64,000 nt of DNA from positions 205,869-269,868 of the forward strand of contig JAACSU010000007.1 of assembly GCA_010119145.1 (NCBI GenBank), written 5' to 3'. A program made the position numbers and the translations under genes. Source of the stretch: Candidatus Gracilibacteria bacterium. Lineage in GTDB: Bacteria > Patescibacteriota > Gracilibacteria > BD1-5 > UBA6164. Shown one piece after another: positions 54,485-64,000 of this stretch; position 1 is the stretch's first letter; each line of letters starts with the position of its first letter. The notes below the pieces were generated by a model. That model saw nothing but the letters and a program-made list of their open reading frames with translations, did no database searches and had not been told where the DNA came from.

Positions 54485-54574
54485 ATAATTTCGTTAATTA
54501 CTGTAAATACAATATACAATTATTATATCTCAAAAAACAGTTCAACGCAAATTTTAACACCTAAATCAAATACA

Positions 54575-54994
54575 GTGAAAAAAGAACTAAGACTTCAAGA
54601 GATACAAAAAATACAGCTCAATCTTCAAAAACCATGCTTAGTATTTTTATATTGAGATTTATGAGCTGGAAAAACAACCCTTTCACAGTCAATAATTAAT
54701 AATCAATTGAGTGGTAAAGTTTCAGTTACATCACCAACCTATGTATATTATAATAGATATGAAGATATATATCATTTTGATCTCTATAGAATACGAGATT
54801 ATGATGAGTTTGTATCTATAGGATGAGAAGAAATACTTGATAACAATGATTGAATCATATTAATTGAATGGCCAGAGCTGCTTGAAAAATATTATACTCC
54901 AGATATAAAAATCATCTTGAGTAAAACTCAAGATAATTTGAAAAGAGAGATAGAAATAGAATCTATTATTCCTCAGAATCATTGTTTTGGTTAA
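54575..54994 (+). CDS. tsaE: tRNA threonylcarbamoyladenosine biosynthesis ATPase TsaE
   Basis: 139 residues from GTG 54575, the first start after an in-frame TAA. VFLYGDLGAGKTTLSQSII is the P-loop (two UGA glycines), then VTSPTYVYYNRYEDIYHFDL with YRIRDYDEF and IILIEWPELL, all TsaE family blocks. TsaE is the ATPase of the t6A37 complex with TsaB and TsaD; TsaC is at 25225. Its 3' end overlaps the convergent 54966 gene by 29 bp. Confidence 0.92.
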
Positions 54995-56522
54995 TTTCTC
55001 TAAATCGAAGATATTCAGTTACACGCAGTCACGTAAATCGTCCAAGATAAAAATTGAATGGTACAAGGATGAGTAAGAGTTCTGGGTATGAAAAAAGAAA
55101 CACTCTAAAGGTATCAAAATAGAAAAATGCGTAGCACAAGAGAGCAATAATAATGGTTCCAGTTATGCTTTTTTTATATTCTCTAAATTCCTTAGAAGTA
55201 ATGAGAGTTATAAGTTTTTCTGATGTTATGAGGAAAATAGCTATATATAAAACACTATCATATTGTATCATTGGCATATCAAAATACTGAAGTGCTTGAT
55301 AGTATCACATAAATGCAAGGAGATTTATTATCGTAATACAAACGACTTTAGGAGTATATAAGAGCGTATATTTCCCTAAAAAGAGAGAAAGTATAATGTT
55401 TACTATAAAAAGTACTCATAATAATACTAACATACTTATAAGCCCCATTTTTAAAAATAAAAGTGCCAGAAAGATAGGGACAACATTTCATATAGTAGAG
55501 AATCATATGAGATGTTTTCACGCAGCTACGAAGGTCAGGAACAACGGAAGTAAGAGTATGATATAAATATCACTCACACTGACTCATGTAGAAGAGAGTC
55601 TGTTTACAAATTGAGAAGCAAAAAGATACGGAGATATTTTAATATCTGTAGAAATAGGAGTATAATTATAACTGTTTTGAGACACTTCTTGCTCTAAAGC
55701 GAGAATACTTTCAGGATTTTTTAATATTTGGAAACTGAGAGATTCATCAATGATAAATGCTTTATTTATGAAGTTTGTTCCAGCTATAATATTTCCAATA
55801 TAATTTTGTAGAATTGAGCCATTATATGATGAAATAAGTACAAAGTTTCGAGTAAATCATTCAGTGATTCCTCTAGCAAATCCAGAGAGTGCTGAGAATA
55901 AAAACTCTTTTTCTCACCAAATTACAAGATAATCAGAATTTTCTGGAAATGAAACGATATACTCATCCCATTTTTCAAGTACTTCACCATCTTCCATATT
56001 CTTTTCATCGTATTTTCAAATAACCCGAACGTAGATTCATTGCTCCTCAGCATTGAGTACAAAGTCATTAAATTCTTTTTTGTCTGAAGATATACTGAGT
56101 AAAACTGGCACACTCTTTTCGTATATAAAAATAGATATATCAGATTGATATACTCGCACTCTTACTGGTTCAGTGTCTTCTCATTCATCAACACTTGTTT
56201 GAGTGTACATATTAAGTTCAATTGTTTTTTTTCAAGGACTATCAAATTTTAAATCCAAAACTGGTCATGTTTGTGTATCTTGACCTAAAATAAGCCATTC
56301 GTATTCAAGCTCAGTGTCGGGAAAATTTTCAACCAAAAGAGTCTCAAGTGGGGAAAGATCAATCATTACAGGATTATCGATGAAACTATTTTTTTGGTAC
56401 GCAAGTCCATACTCTTCGAGGGTACTTTCAAGTTCTTCTACCGTTGCAGCTTGGGCGCTAGAATACATTCATACAAAAAATAATATTGTAATGAGAAGAA
56501 TTTTTGTGAGTAGAAATTTCAT
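54966..56522 (-). CDS. Large membrane protein with extracellular N-terminal region
   Basis: 518 residues. A signal peptide (LLTKILLITILFFVGMYSSA) precedes a long exposed region (about residues 25-330) with VEELESTLEEYGLAYQKN, beta strands such as KKTIELNMYTQTSVDEGEDT, and no Cys. From about 340 come six hydrophobic helices (IYIILLLPLFLTFVAAGKHL; ISMLVLLGVLFIVNIILSLF). No family recognised. The stop overlaps convergent tsaE by 29 bp. It follows the sugar transferase gene 4 bp downstream, so they share a transcript and may act in envelope glycan assembly. Confidence 0.68.
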
Positions 56523-56526
56523 AATT

Positions 56527-58002
56527 TTATTTACGGTTAAATATAACGGAGAGAGTTTTCAGCATGATCTTGAGATCAAGTATGAAACTCCAATTTTCAA
56601 TATAAAATATATCGAGTTCTGCTTCTTTTACAAAGTTATTTTCTTCACGACCATTTACTTGAGCCATTCCAGTAATTCATGGTTTTACAGTCAAAAGCCT
56701 TTGTTGATACTGTTCATATTTTTGAACTTCTCGAGGTTGATGAGGTCGTGGACCGACTATACTCATCTCTCAGGTAAGTACATTGAGAAATTGAGGCAAT
56801 TCGTCGAGAGAATATTTTTCTAAAAATGTTCCGATTTTTGTTTTTCTCGGATCTTCATGAATTTTGTAAAGTGGTCAATTACGTTTACTTTGGTTTTTAA
56901 TAAGATTATTTTCTATTTCTATTGCTGGATCCGTTTCGTTTTCAGTTCCATAACTTTCTTTTATGCAAAACTTCCATTTAAGATACCTAAATTTAAAACA
57001 ATTAAATATTATTCAATTTTGACCTATTCTTCTGTTTTTATAGATGACAGGACCTTCTGAGTCTTCATATTTTATAAATATTGCTATAATAATCCAGAAT
57101 GGAAAGGTGATGATGAGTATAAAAAGTGAGGCGAAGATATCAAATACTCTTTTAAGAATTCGTCCCCAATTTTCAAGTGGAGTATTTTGTATTTCTATGA
57201 CAGGAGTTTGATTGATGAGTGAGAGGGTAGTATTGGTTTTTGTTATATCAAAATTGTTAGTGATATATCTATATCGGACTCCATAAATTCTTGAAAGCTC
57301 CCAAAGTCTATACAATTCTTTTTTATTAAAGTCACTATCTATATAGAGAATTTCATCACATTTGTGATGAGAGATAAGTTTCTCTATTTTGGATATGCCG
57401 TCGTAAAATTTAAGTGATATATTTTCGTTGGGTGAGCTATTTGCGTATCACACTATATTGTAAATTTTGGAAGCTGAAATATCCTTGAGAATTCAAGACA
57501 TTTTCGTTTCTGATTTATTTGATACTAGTAATATATTTCGTTTTGCAATAATATTATTTTGCAAGAGTGACGATTGAATAAAATTGAGGATGATTCTAAC
57601 ACTCATGCTTCAAAACATCGCTAAAATAGTTGTAAATACGATGATAAGTCTTGGGATTTCAGCTCCAGAATATACAATTCAGTTTCAAAGATAGACTCCA
57701 ACTGAGAAAAATAAGAACCAATATATACTATATCTTACAATATCTCCTAACTCAGCAACTTTTGAGTGAGAAATTTGCAAGCTATATAAATGATGACTCG
57801 CAAATAATGTAATATAAAGAATCGATCCAAAGATAGCAAAAACACTAAGGTATCAGGTATCTATTGTTTGAACTGGTAGATATAAACCAGGAATCCCATC
57901 TGAAATAAGACGGATTTGTTTTGCGAGAAAAAAAGAAAAAAAGATAACAAAAAAATCAAGTGGAATTTTTATTGCAGAGAATGTTAATTCATGATGTTTC
58001 AT
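56527..58002 (-). CDS. WbaP-type undecaprenyl-phosphate sugar phosphotransferase
   Basis: 491 residues. Four or five N-terminal helices ([17 protein letters not shown] etc.) and a nucleotide-binding-like middle ([19 protein letters not shown]) precede the catalytic domain: [20 protein letters not shown] then [11 protein letters not shown] and the hallmark [20 protein letters not shown] followed by [20 protein letters not shown] and [15 protein letters not shown]. It transfers a sugar-1-phosphate to the lipid carrier, the first step of surface polysaccharide synthesis. It matches the family in order and length. Confidence 0.9.
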
Positions 58003-58063
58003 ACTCCTTTTCTTGATTCGCTAATATTGATTTCATACTGTCAATGCTACTGTATCCAAAACA

Positions 58064-58094
58064 TTGCAAAGCGTTTATTTTTGTGTAGTATAAT
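58064..58094 (+). promoter_or_regulatory. Candidate promoter for the 58129 gene
   Basis: TTGCAA (58064-58069) and a perfect TATAAT (58089-58094), 19 bp apart and so slightly long, lie 34 nt before the ATG at 58129, in the divergent gap with the sugar transferase gene. Confidence 0.4.
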
Positions 58095-58128
58095 GATGTT
58101 TTACTACTTCTCAAACTAAAAATAGATT

Positions 58129-59205
58129 ATGTTTTGATTTAAAAAGAAAGAAAAAAATTTTTACTGACAATTTCGTGTAGAATTTAAAGAAATATGGAAG
58201 GATATCTTTTTCATTTACAGAAATTTTATCCATTGGACTCTGTCTAAGATTATTATTTCTGCGTGGGGGATAGCTCTTTGAGTATTAGTTATGATTCCAT
58301 TTTTACTCCTTATGTTTATTTTTGGACTCATTGATCCTATTAATTGGTTAAGTATCTTCTCTAAAGAAGTTAATTCACAAGACGTGCTACTGTGAGCGCT
58401 TGCATGAAATCCATTTTGGTTTATTACTATGATATTCTTATTTGTTGTATTGATGCTTGCTTTTGTATTTGCGACGAACTACTATATATTTCTCCTCGCT
58501 AAAATGTACTTTTATTCTGTACGTTGAAAACTGCTTAATTACAAAAAAAATCTCTATTTTTCAAAACATTACATAACAAAGTTTTTTGCGATTTTATCAT
58601 GGATTGTAATGTATTTGCTTGCTCCAGCCATAATAGTAGTTGGTTGAGTATTTTTTCTCTATTATCTCTTAAATATTGGAGTCATAAGTGTTTCACTATT
58701 TTCAATATTTTTATTCATTTTTATAGTACTATTTGTAATAACTGAATTTTATTTATTCTACCGAATTATTTTTTCATACATTATTCTCGCATTTGAAAAA
58801 AAAGAAAATACTGAAAAAAAATCACTGTCGTATATTAAAGAATCAATTTCTCTTACTTGAGGAAAAAGTATTATAAAATTCGTCTTTATATTGGTAGTTT
58901 ACGCATTTATACTCCTACCTATACAAACAATTCAAGACTCACTTAATACTGCCTCATACAATATGTCTACAGCAGTAGCATACAAAAGCGAACTCATAGA
59001 AAATATTGAGGCTGAAGATGTGAAGTATTTCGAATATATTACAAAAAAATATAAATCCAATACAAGTGAAGAACTTTTAGACAAAATTTCACTCTACACA
59101 AAGCTTTCATTTTTTGTGTACTTTCTGAGATATTTCCTATTTGGTGGAATAGGAGTGTTACTTCTTAGTTCTTTTTATTACCACGTATTACTAAGAAAAA
59201 AATAG
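58129..59205 (+). CDS. Multi-spanning membrane protein
   Basis: 358 residues with about six helices: SAWGIALGVLVMIPFLLLMF, WFITMIFLFVVLMLAFVFA, FAILSWIVMYLLAPAIIVVG, SLFSIFLFIFIVLFVITEFY, KSIIKFVFILVVYAFILLPI and a final LRYFLFGGIGVLLLSS. Between helices 2 and 3 a basic loop (RGKLLNYKKNLYFSKHYI) faces the cytoplasm. No family is recognised, although the layout resembles small glycerophosphoryl or polyprenyl membrane proteins of unknown role. Start 23 bp upstream of ymdB. Confidence 0.62.
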
Positions 59206-59228
59206 TTTAGTTCCAATTATATATAATT

Positions 59229-60035
59229 TTGAAAGTCTTAATTTTTTGAGATATTTACGGGCGACTTTGAAGAAAGGCAATTTCTGAAAATATTTGAGCA
59301 CTCAGAGAGAAATATGAGCCAGATTTCGTCATTGCTAATATTGAAAATGCTACTTCAGGTCGAGGTCCTATCTCAGAACATGCTGAATACATTGAATGAT
59401 TGTGAGTTGATCTTATGACAGGTTGAGATCACATATTTGATAATGGTCCAAGTATAAGTAACTATTTTACGAGTGAAAAGTGTAAACTTATTCGACCTGC
59501 AAATTTTTATGAATCAGATGAATTTTCTCTCGTGTGAAAAGGCTATAAAATTATTGAAAAAAAATGAAAACGACTTTTAGTACTTCAGTTGCTTTGAGAA
59601 GTATTTATGTCACACAAAGTCAGTAATCCATTTCATGCAGCGAAAAAAATATTAAGTGAAGTTGATCCAAGTAGTTACGACGCTGTAGTAGTAGATTTTC
59701 ATAGAGAAACTACAGCTGAAATCTATGGTCTGGCTCATTTTCTCGATGGTGATATTAGTCTAATTTACGGAACACATACCCATATACAAACCAATGATTG
59801 CCATATTCTTAAAGCCTGAACTGGAATAATTGGTGATGTTGGAATGAATGGTCCATTTGAGTGAGTTATTGGGGCAAGTTTTGCTTCTGTTAAAAAAAGA
59901 TTTCTTTCATGAGTTCAGAGAGGAAAAATAGAGCAACAACTCAGTGGAAAATACAAAATAAACGCTGTTTTTGCTGAAATTGATGAAGTAACAAAAAAAT
60001 GTACTTCAATCGAAGCAATATCTTTTACATCATAG
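59229..60035 (+). CDS. YmdB-family metallophosphoesterase (TIGR00282)
   Basis: 268 residues from TTG 59229, the first start after an in-frame TAG. KVLIFGDIYGRLGRKAISEN (D and G of the metal site), VIANIENATSGRGPISE, LMTGGDHIFDNGPS (GNHIWD equivalent), VVVDFHRETTAEIYGLAHFL, YGTHTHIQTND and GIIGDVGMNGPFEGVIG are the ordered YmdB motifs. Members hydrolyse 2',3'-cyclic nucleotides. HxA/E variant motif FHRET replaces the usual FHAEAT, with the Glu kept. Four glycines of the motifs are UGA. Confidence 0.9.
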
Positions 60036-60044
60036 TTATAATTT

Positions 60045-60416
60045 ATGCTTAGAAAAAGAATTATCCTTCTCATATTGCTCGCTATTTCCATTGTAAGTGG
60101 TGCGAGTTTTACACTCCTTCTTGTATATTTTGATCCCTATACCTATCCGACATTAGCTATAGCTTTTTTAGTACTGAGTTTCTGATTTTCACTCACTAGT
60201 TTTTTAAGTTTAGTTATATATTTCTTCAAAAAAATCTATTTTAGATGAGAAGTTCGAATGATGCACGTTATCACCAGTTTACGTCAATCTTTTTTCTTCA
60301 CTATATTTTTACTTAGTCTAGTTCTTATTTATGTTTTTCAGATACCATTTTTGCTTCCTGCTGCGCTATCATTTATACTTATAGTACTTATAGAATTATT
60401 TATCCAAGGACTCTAA
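60045..60416 (+). CDS. Small four-helix membrane protein
   Basis: 123 residues: KRIILLILLAISIVSGASFT, TLAIAFLVLSFGFSLTSFLS, LRQSFFFTIFLLSLVLIYVF and LPAALSFILIVLIELFIQ, with basic residues at cytoplasmic ends. No family recognised; such proteins are frequent in Patescibacteria. It is 4 bp before the M23 hydrolase gene and probably in the same transcript. Confidence 0.62.
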
Positions 60417-60420
60417 CTTC

Positions 60421-62424
60421 ATGAAAAAATCTAGATATATTATACTCCTTCCACTTTTTATCTCACTCACGATACCTGTTGTTTTTGCGCTGACGAGTAA
60501 AGGTCAGATGCTTGAAAACTTTAAAAGACAAGAAAAAGAAATGATTTTTGAAAGTCAGACTATATTTTTAGATGAATGAGATAGAAATATTCTTAAAACT
60601 TATAATAAACTCAATGTGTATAGTAGTATTTGAGATAAGATTCAGTCAAAAAGAGAATATCTTGAAGTACAAAACGAAAAGATCAATAGTAGAGTGAACT
60701 CTCTTGAATCATCAATTATTCAATTTGATAAAGATATTGAAGAGCTTGTTATAGAAGTAAATAAAATAAATGAACAAGTTGTGAGTACAAAAGATGAAAT
60801 TGATACAAATAAAAAAACCATTGATATCCTTCAGTCTCGTATAGAAGAGAGTACAGTGATACTATTAGAATATATTGTATATCTCTATAAAAAATGAGAT
60901 TATGTTACGACAGATAATGATATAGATAATATTAAATCAATTCTCCTTTCTGGTGAAAAAATTGATGAATTAGTAAATGATTTATATTTCAAAAGTATTA
61001 TACAACTTACAGGTCAACAACTTATTGAAAAACATAGAGATTTTGTTTCTCGCTTATATGTTAAAAAACTTGAGCTTCAAGAATCTGAGAATCAACTAAA
61101 AACTCTACGAAAACAAGGTATATTAGAAAGAAACATATTAGATGATAAACGGTCTTCAAAACAAAGAATTTTAGAAATAACAAAATGACAAGAGGAATTG
61201 TATCAAAAATATATTTCTGAACAGTTAGAACTTGAGCGTGATATTAAAGTGAAAGAGTTAAAAGAGCAGATTAAACTCAACAATACTAAAAAGAAACTTC
61301 TAGAAAAATACAATTGTGAATTTGTTGATATCCAAGTACAACAAACAGAGTTTTCAGCTCTCGATGAACAGTGTGCAAATATAAACAAAATTATTTTTGC
61401 AGAATCGAGGTTAAGTGGAATTCCATTAGAAAATAATCCATTGGATTGGCCTGTTAATCCATCATTGTGAATCAGCTCGTATTTTAATGATACTGGATAT
61501 CAACGTCTTTTTTGAACTGATCATGATGCAATAGATATTATGATACCAATGAGAACGGAAATTAGAGCTCCTATGGATTGATATGTTGTATTTATTCAAC
61601 CAGTTGTTAATACGTGATATGCGTACTTTGCAGTAAAACATAGTGATGGACTCGTAAGCTTGTATGGTCATGTGAATCAAATTGATGTGAAGTTATATGA
61701 TTTTGTAAAAAAGTGAGATGTAATTGGATTGACGTGATGAGAATATGGTACAAATGGAGCGTGATTACTCTCAACTTGACCTCATCTCCACTTTGTAGTG
61801 TATGATGAAGAGGAATACAATGATCCTCTCAATTATCTCAATTTATCATATTTGTCATATAAAAGTCTACCAAGTAAATATCAATTTAAATATAAATCTG
61901 ACTTTAAGTCTCGAAAATGATTTGAATATGCAGATACCTCTAAAAAACAAAGTACTTCTGGAAGTACGTTTGTCATCGAATGAGAAAACGAATTAGAAAG
62001 ACAAAAATATCTCCTAGGAACCTACGCTGTAGGGGACTTTAGAAACTGGGATATATGGGTAGAAGAATCAATTGCAGGTTGAATAGACCCAACATTTATG
62101 ATGTGTGTCTGACTCGCTGAAACATCTCTGGGAAAATATCTCAAGAGTGCTTATAATATTTGAAATGTCTGAAACAACGATAGGGGAGATACCAAAGATT
62201 TCCCAAATGCCCGTTCAGCTATTGCAGCAATGACATCCACTTTTAATAATAAATATCTCTGAAAATATAATACGATTAACCAACTCAGTAGATATGGAAA
62301 TAAAACCTGAGCCATCTACGCATCAAGTGACTTCAACTGGCATAATAATATTACCAAATGTATGAGTCACGTGAAAGGAGAATATATACCAGATGATTAT
62401 AATTATAGAATCAGTATTAAGTAA
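60421..62424 (+). CDS. Peptidoglycan hydrolase: coiled coil, M23 peptidase and lysozyme-like domain
   Basis: 667 residues. Signal peptide SRYIILLPLFISLTIPVVFA. Residues about 30-330 form a long coiled coil (IIQFDKDIEELVIEVNKINE). Then the M23 domain: GTDHDAIDIMIPMRTEIRAP, GYAYFAVKHSDGLVSLYGHV and GPHLHFVVYDEEEYNDPLNY, with the H-x-x-x-D and H-L-H zinc motifs. A second domain from about 530 has GGIDPTFMMCVGLAETSLGK, NIGNVGNNDRGDT and NWHNNITKCMSHVKGEY, similar to the lysozyme-like cell-wall hydrolase motif set of other CPR. It probably remodels its own wall for division, or attacks others. Operon-like with 60045. Confidence 0.9.
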
Positions 62425-62433
62425 CTATGTATT

Positions 62434-62475
62434 AAAAACAATAAAGCTCTCAGCAATGAGAGCTTTATTGTTTTA
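62434..62475 (+). terminator. Strong terminator after the M23 gene
   Basis: AACAATAAAGCTCTCA and TGAGAGCTTTATTGTT pair around GCAA with TTTT, a 16-bp stem. Confidence 0.9.
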
Positions 62476-62563
62476 CTATAAATAATAAAACTCATTTATT
62501 TTTATAGTAAAAACTATTTGATTTTTATAGTAAAAAGTATAGAATTTTTATAGTTATATTATA
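62471..62563 (+). promoter_or_regulatory. Operator-like repeat cluster before the AbiEi-like gene
   Basis: ATTTTTATAGT followed by an A/T stretch recurs at 62498, 62521 and 62544, exactly 23 bp apart; the first two copies are nearly 20/20 identical (ATTTTTATAGTAAAAA then C or G, then TAT). An inverted partial copy, TTTTACTATAAA, lies at 62471-62482 at the end of the terminator. The block stops 24 bp before the ATG. Spacing near two helical turns fits cooperative binding by the downstream regulator. Confidence 0.6.
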
Positions 62564-62586
62564 GCTATTTAACGAGGATATAAGGT

Positions 62587-63378
62587 ATGAATGATTTTAA
62601 CAAAATTGTTAAAATATTGTGAAGAAGTTGATGAAAAGTTATTTTTAAAGATGAAATTCACGATATTATAGACCCGGACCATAGACCAGAGTTCAATTCA
62701 CAGGTTTCCAAATTAGTGTACAGGCTGAAAGCAAATGGAGATATAATATCACTCAAAGCGTGAGTTTATATCGTTCCTGATGAGGAGGACAAGAAACTTA
62801 ATAGTGTTGATTTGTGAGAGAAGTATTACCTTAAACTTGCCAAAAAATATATAACTCAAACATGTGGAAGTCAGTATTATATATCTTGAACAAAGGCTCT
62901 TGAGTTCCATATGAAAAATTACTCTATTCCTGAAAAGATATGTGTTATAAATAGAGACGTAAATAAACGAATCAAATTTTGAGCAAACGAAATAGTTTTT
63001 AAAACACTGAAATGAAAAAAAGATGCTAAGACAATTAATCTCTTTGCAAGAACATTTTCCTACCACAACAATATTGATATATGAGGACTACAGTTTAAAA
63101 TATCATGTTTAGAGCTCTCACTCTTAGAATCAAGTCTTGTAGACTCAATAGAAGAGTGAATTGCTATAAATACAATCACGAAAGCAATCAAAAAATACGG
63201 AAATATTTTGGATCACGAGATTTTTGAAAATATTGCTCCCTATAAATATAATATGTCGTTTAATAGATTAAAGGAACTCAGTAGAAATATAAATCAAGAT
63301 TTATATAATTTATTTTTAGACTGTATAAAGAAAAACTGAGGTAATTTCGTATGAGAATGACTGAGAAATATTCTATAA
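62587..63378 (+). CDS. AbiEi-like transcriptional regulator / antitoxin-type protein
   Basis: 263 residues. An N-terminal winged-helix-like segment reads SQVSKLVYRLKANGDIISLK then AGVYIVPDEE, as in AbiEi antitoxin-type proteins (L-x-x-x-G-x-Y). The C-terminal half (YYISGTKALEFHMKNYSIPE; KFGANEIVFKTLKG) fits the AbiEi C-terminal domain. AbiEi represses its own operon by binding inverted repeats and neutralises AbiEii. No nucleotidyltransferase AbiEii gene is next to it: the next gene is a surface protein on the other strand. It may be an orphan regulator. Sequence similarity is by motif only. Confidence 0.55.
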
Positions 63379-63412
63379 AAAAAGAACTAATCAATCAGTT
63401 CTTTTTTTATAG
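63371..63412. terminator. Terminator between the AbiEi-like gene and the right-edge gene
   Basis: TATAAAAAAAGAACT and its complement AGTTCTTTTTTTATA pair around 8 nt, with A/T runs on both strands; overlaps the stop codon of the AbiEi-like gene. Confidence 0.82.
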
Positions 63413-63422
63413 AATATTTATT

Positions 63423-64000
63423 TTATGAATATCTCTTTCAAGAATTTTGAGATATGTAGAATACTCATCCAGTTATTAGGAATGCAAGGAGTGCAAGTAG
63501 GATATAGAGACCAGGACCAGTCTGTACCTTTGTCATCTCAGATAAGTCTCCTTGTATAGTTTCTCATGATGCTGTCATAGCAACTGCCTTGATTGCGAAG
63601 TCATCATATTTCATTTCATCTCCTACAATAGCTATTTCATAACGAGGTTCAAGTACGTTTTCAACGAGTTCAATTTGGGTTGCTGAAACTTTTTTATAAA
63701 CATTGTAGCTTTTAGCATCATCAACTGCATCCCAAGTGAGAATAGATTTAGTTTTGAGTTCAGTAAGTTCTATTCCAGTTATTTTAAGATCCAGTTCCAC
63801 TTGAGCATTAGGACTATTTGGTTCAATGGTTTCTACTTTAGCCTCTTCTGGTCAAGCATTGAGAGCTACTCAAGAGACAATAAGAGTTGCTGCGTTGGCT
63901 TCTCGTACTTCATGTGCAAATTCATCTTTCATAATGATATCAACTCAGTATTTACCATCTACTTTTGGAGCTCTAGATTTTCCAGTATAAATTCAGTCTT
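63423..64000 (-). CDS. Partial surface protein with fibronectin-III-like segment and C-terminal anchor
   Basis: 193 codons seen; the 5' part lies beyond the right edge. Visible: a beta-rich segment with KVDGKYGVDIIMKDEFAHEV, then SILTWDAVDDAKSYNVYKKV, the W-D-A/L-x-x-x-x-x-Y-x-V-Y phrase of fibronectin type III domains, and a C-terminal membrane helix GLYILLALLAFLITGGVFYI with a basic tail SGKRYS. It is probably anchored at the surface by this helix. A UGA Gly lies just after VAMTAS. It is convergent with the AbiEi-like gene. Confidence 0.7.

Noticed and set aside
62498-62563. CRISPR-like array from the three 23-bp spaced repeats
   Set aside because: Repeats leave only about 3 bp between them and there are no spacers or cas genes; an operator cluster fits better.

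Overview
This window only makes sense if UGA is read as glycine, with UAA and UAG as the only stops. Under the standard code nearly every gene breaks into fragments. With UGA as Gly, about 60 long frames appear and conserved glycines fall on TGA codons, for example in the RNase HII active site, the MnmA SGGVDSS loop and the HflX and TsaE P-loops. CGA still reads as Arg. This code, the low G+C and the many short unknown genes point to Candidatus Gracilibacteria (BD1-5) or Absconditabacteria (SR1) within Patescibacteria. The sequence does not decide between the two. Shine-Dalgarno motifs are rare, and several genes have a TATACT -10-like hexamer shortly before the start.

Layout. 0-8 kb: FtsA-like ATPase and TPR protein; a fused RNase HII-QueH gene; HrcA; a GT4 glycosyltransferase; two unknown small genes; an HD phosphohydrolase. 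8-15.8 kb: a diverged duplicated non-coding element, mnmA, a block of unrecognised soluble proteins with a gamma-glutamylcyclotransferase-like protein, and thioredoxin reductase. 16-20.5 kb: hflX, an MscS-like channel, a secreted acidic-repeat protein, rmuC. 20.6-25.2 kb: a four-gene unit with two cell-wall hydrolase-like proteins that share an unusual N-terminus. 25.2-30.8 kb: tsaC-rsmG (minus), recG, then a four-gene membrane module (His-rich exported protein, HupE/UreJ-like, transmembrane anchor, DUF3147). 30.8-40.2 kb: NUDIX, DUF2304-GT2, a 992-residue surface protein with lamin-tail-like and PKD-like repeats, lepA, PH-domain and HEPN-like proteins, and two MgtC paralogues.

40.3-45.7 kb is a translation block: tRNA-His, rpsA, rpsB, tsf and tRNA-Trp, then xseB-xseA. 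46-64 kb holds a SulP transporter, a YihY/BrkB protein, a baseplate-J-like membrane protein, a MutS lacking its mismatch-recognition end, a GT4, a STAS protein, tsaE, a large membrane protein, a WbaP-type sugar phosphotransferase, a YmdB phosphoesterase, an M23 plus lysozyme-like hydrolase, an AbiEi-like regulator behind 23-bp operator-like repeats, and a truncated surface protein at the right edge.

Together these suggest a host- or prey-associated reduced bacterium that keeps translation, tRNA modification (MnmA, QueH, TsaC, TsaE) and some DNA repair, and spends much coding capacity on its envelope, glycans and peptidoglycan hydrolysis. The most unusual points are the shared leader on the two hydrolases, the RNase HII-QueH fusion, the trimmed MutS, the repeat-flanked AbiEi-like gene, and a structured leader before rpsA.
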